From Planctomycetota bacterium (GTDB lineage Bacteria; Planctomycetota; Phycisphaerae; Phycisphaerales; SM1A02), in assembly GCA_003671075.1 (NCBI GenBank), contig QWPT01000002.1:121458-156257 (forward strand): a stretch of DNA of 34,800 bases, in the 5' to 3' direction. Every line of letters starts with the position of its first letter. Position 1 is the first letter of the stretch. Shown piece by piece: positions 34,017 through 34,800 of this stretch. Under the pieces are notes generated by a model. That model was not told where the DNA came from, searched no databases, and was given only the letters and a program-made list of their open reading frames with translations. Both the position numbers and the translations under genes were made by a program.

Positions 34017-34800
34017 TCAGTGGAATCGCGAACGCGCTTCGAGCAGTTCTTCCTGCAACGCGTAGTTGAAGCCCTTTTGCACAGCGTATGCCCCGGTATG
34101 CCCTGAGAAGTCAAGCGTGAGCATTCCGACTTGGTAGTTCTCGGGATTGGGATTCTTGGCGATGATGCGCGCGATCGCGTGTTCGCAGGCCTCTTGCGGG
34201 GTCGCACCCGCGCGCATCGCCTCGACGGCGAGAAGAGCTCCAAGCGTGCGTAACACCGTCTCACCGAGGCCAGTGCAGATGGCGCCGCCGATGGGTGCGT
34301 CGACAAAGATGCCCGCGCCGATGATGGGCGAATCGCCCACACGGCCGTGCATTTTGTACGCGAGGCCGCTGGTGGTCGATCCTGCGGCCATCGATCCTTG
34401 GGCGTCGAGCGCAAGCATTGAAATGGTGTCGTGGTTCTCGATGTTGATCTTCGGCGCATACTTGCGCTCGGCGAGCCACGCGCGCCATTGCTGCTCGGCG
34501 GCCGGAGTTAATTTGGGCGCGGCCACATTGATGCCGCACTCTCGGGCGAACTGCTCCGCGCCCTCGCCGACCAGAAGAACATGCGGCGTGCGCTCCATCA
34601 CCAACCGAGCGAGCGAGATCGGATGCGCCACTCCCTGGACAAACGCCACGCATCCCGCGCGACCGTCGCCCTGCATGACGGCCGCATCGAGCGTAACCCG
34701 CCCATCGCGGTCCGGCCGCGAGCCGAGGCCAACGGTCATGTCCGGACAATCGAGCTCCACCACATTGCAGCCCGCCTCAACGGCGTCGAGCGCTGAACGA
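34017..34800 (-). CDS. Glycosylasparaginase (N4-(beta-N-acetylglucosaminyl)-L-asparaginase), 5' end missing
   Basis: An Ntn-hydrolase of the isoaspartyl peptidase/glycosylasparaginase family. About 260 residues are visible. The frame stays open to the right edge and still matches the family there (SALDAVEAGCNVVELD, TVGLGSRPDRDG), so the first ~40-80 residues lie outside. The autocleavage site is H-D-T in NIENHDTISMLALD, where the Thr becomes the N-terminal nucleophile; GSTTSGLAYKMHGRVGDSPI and GAGIFVDAPIGGAICTGLGE follow, forming the substrate pocket. It hydrolyses the GlcNAc-Asn bond of N-glycoprotein fragments; some relatives act on other asparagine derivatives. A 92-bp gap separates it from the sulfur module, so shared transcription is possible but unsupported. 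Confidence 0.9.
   Translation of the reverse strand, partial: RSALDAVEAGCNVVELDCPDMTVGLGSRPDRDGRVTLDAAVMQGDGRAGCVAFVQGVAHPISLARLVMERTPHVLLVGEGAEQFARECGINVAAPKLTPAAEQQWRAWLAERKYAPKINIENHDTISMLALDAQGSMAAGSTTSGLAYKMHGRVGDSPIIGAGIFVDAPIGGAICTGLGETVLRTLGALLAVEAMRAGATPQEACEHAIARIIAKNPNPENYQVGMLTLDFSGHTGAYAVQKGFNYALQEELLEARSRFH

Overview
The window reads as one contiguous, gene-dense, high-GC chromosomal segment from a planctomycete, most likely of the class Phycisphaerae or a relative. This is inferred from several things together: secreted proteins ending in paired dockerin-like EF-hand cassettes (DLNADG...LLSAWG), a prepilin-type protein with the F-L-D-G-H signature, HAF-repeat proteins, a PEP-CTERM-like protein, a Tat-exported Gfo/Idh/MocA oxidoreductase, a DUF1569 protein and a lipoprotein S41 peptidase. 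Shine-Dalgarno sites are present at some genes (fabI, gap, the MBL-rhodanese gene) and absent at many others. I saw no transposase, integrase, CRISPR array or rRNA.

Layout, left to right. Positions 1-5255: a truncated S41 lipoprotein protease, divergent from metH, which is coupled to an EamA transporter. Positions 5267-9908: a small membrane protein, an exported Gfo/Idh/MocA protein, an RlmK-like rRNA methyltransferase and a REC-GAF-HD-GYP regulator coupled to it by a GTGA overlap. Positions 9925-13332, minus strand: a pseudopilin plus dockerin-protein pair, a His-rich small protein, an Rsm22-like Fe-S methyltransferase and a tRNA-Arg(UCG) immediately upstream of it. Positions 13423-15067: a PEP-CTERM-like protein and fabI. 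Positions 15046-18922, minus strand: a probable operon of a BtpA-family protein, a D-amino-acid transaminase, a type III pantothenate kinase and an MnmE-like GTPase. Positions 19148-24250: gap, a PA14/propeller secreted protein, a DUF1569 protein and a 430-residue protein of unknown family. Positions 24597-29213: three secreted proteins with dockerin-like C-termini, two of them tandem HAF-repeat paralogues. Positions 29367-34800, minus strand: a DEAD-box helicase, a persulfide/rhodanese module of three genes, and a truncated glycosylasparaginase.

The most unusual signal is not a gene. Short perfect or near-perfect tandem repeats, with units of 6, 12 or 15 bp, recur at gene starts. Several begin exactly on an ATG and duplicate the start codon plus the first codons (S41 lipoprotein, dockerin protein, HAF protein, rhodanese/YgaP junction). 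Others lie directly before a start codon (PEP-CTERM protein), in a 5' leader (gap), directly after the start codon (DUF1569 protein) or in a terminator arm (29287-29331). All unit lengths are multiples of three. A second signal is near-identity at DNA level of the dockerin cassettes of two otherwise unrelated genes 16 kb apart and in opposite orientation, which suggests cassette shuffling or gene conversion.

All similarities come from reading motifs by eye. No database search was run. Starts were chosen from domain boundaries, overlaps, ribosome binding sites and signal peptides, and alternatives are noted where they matter.
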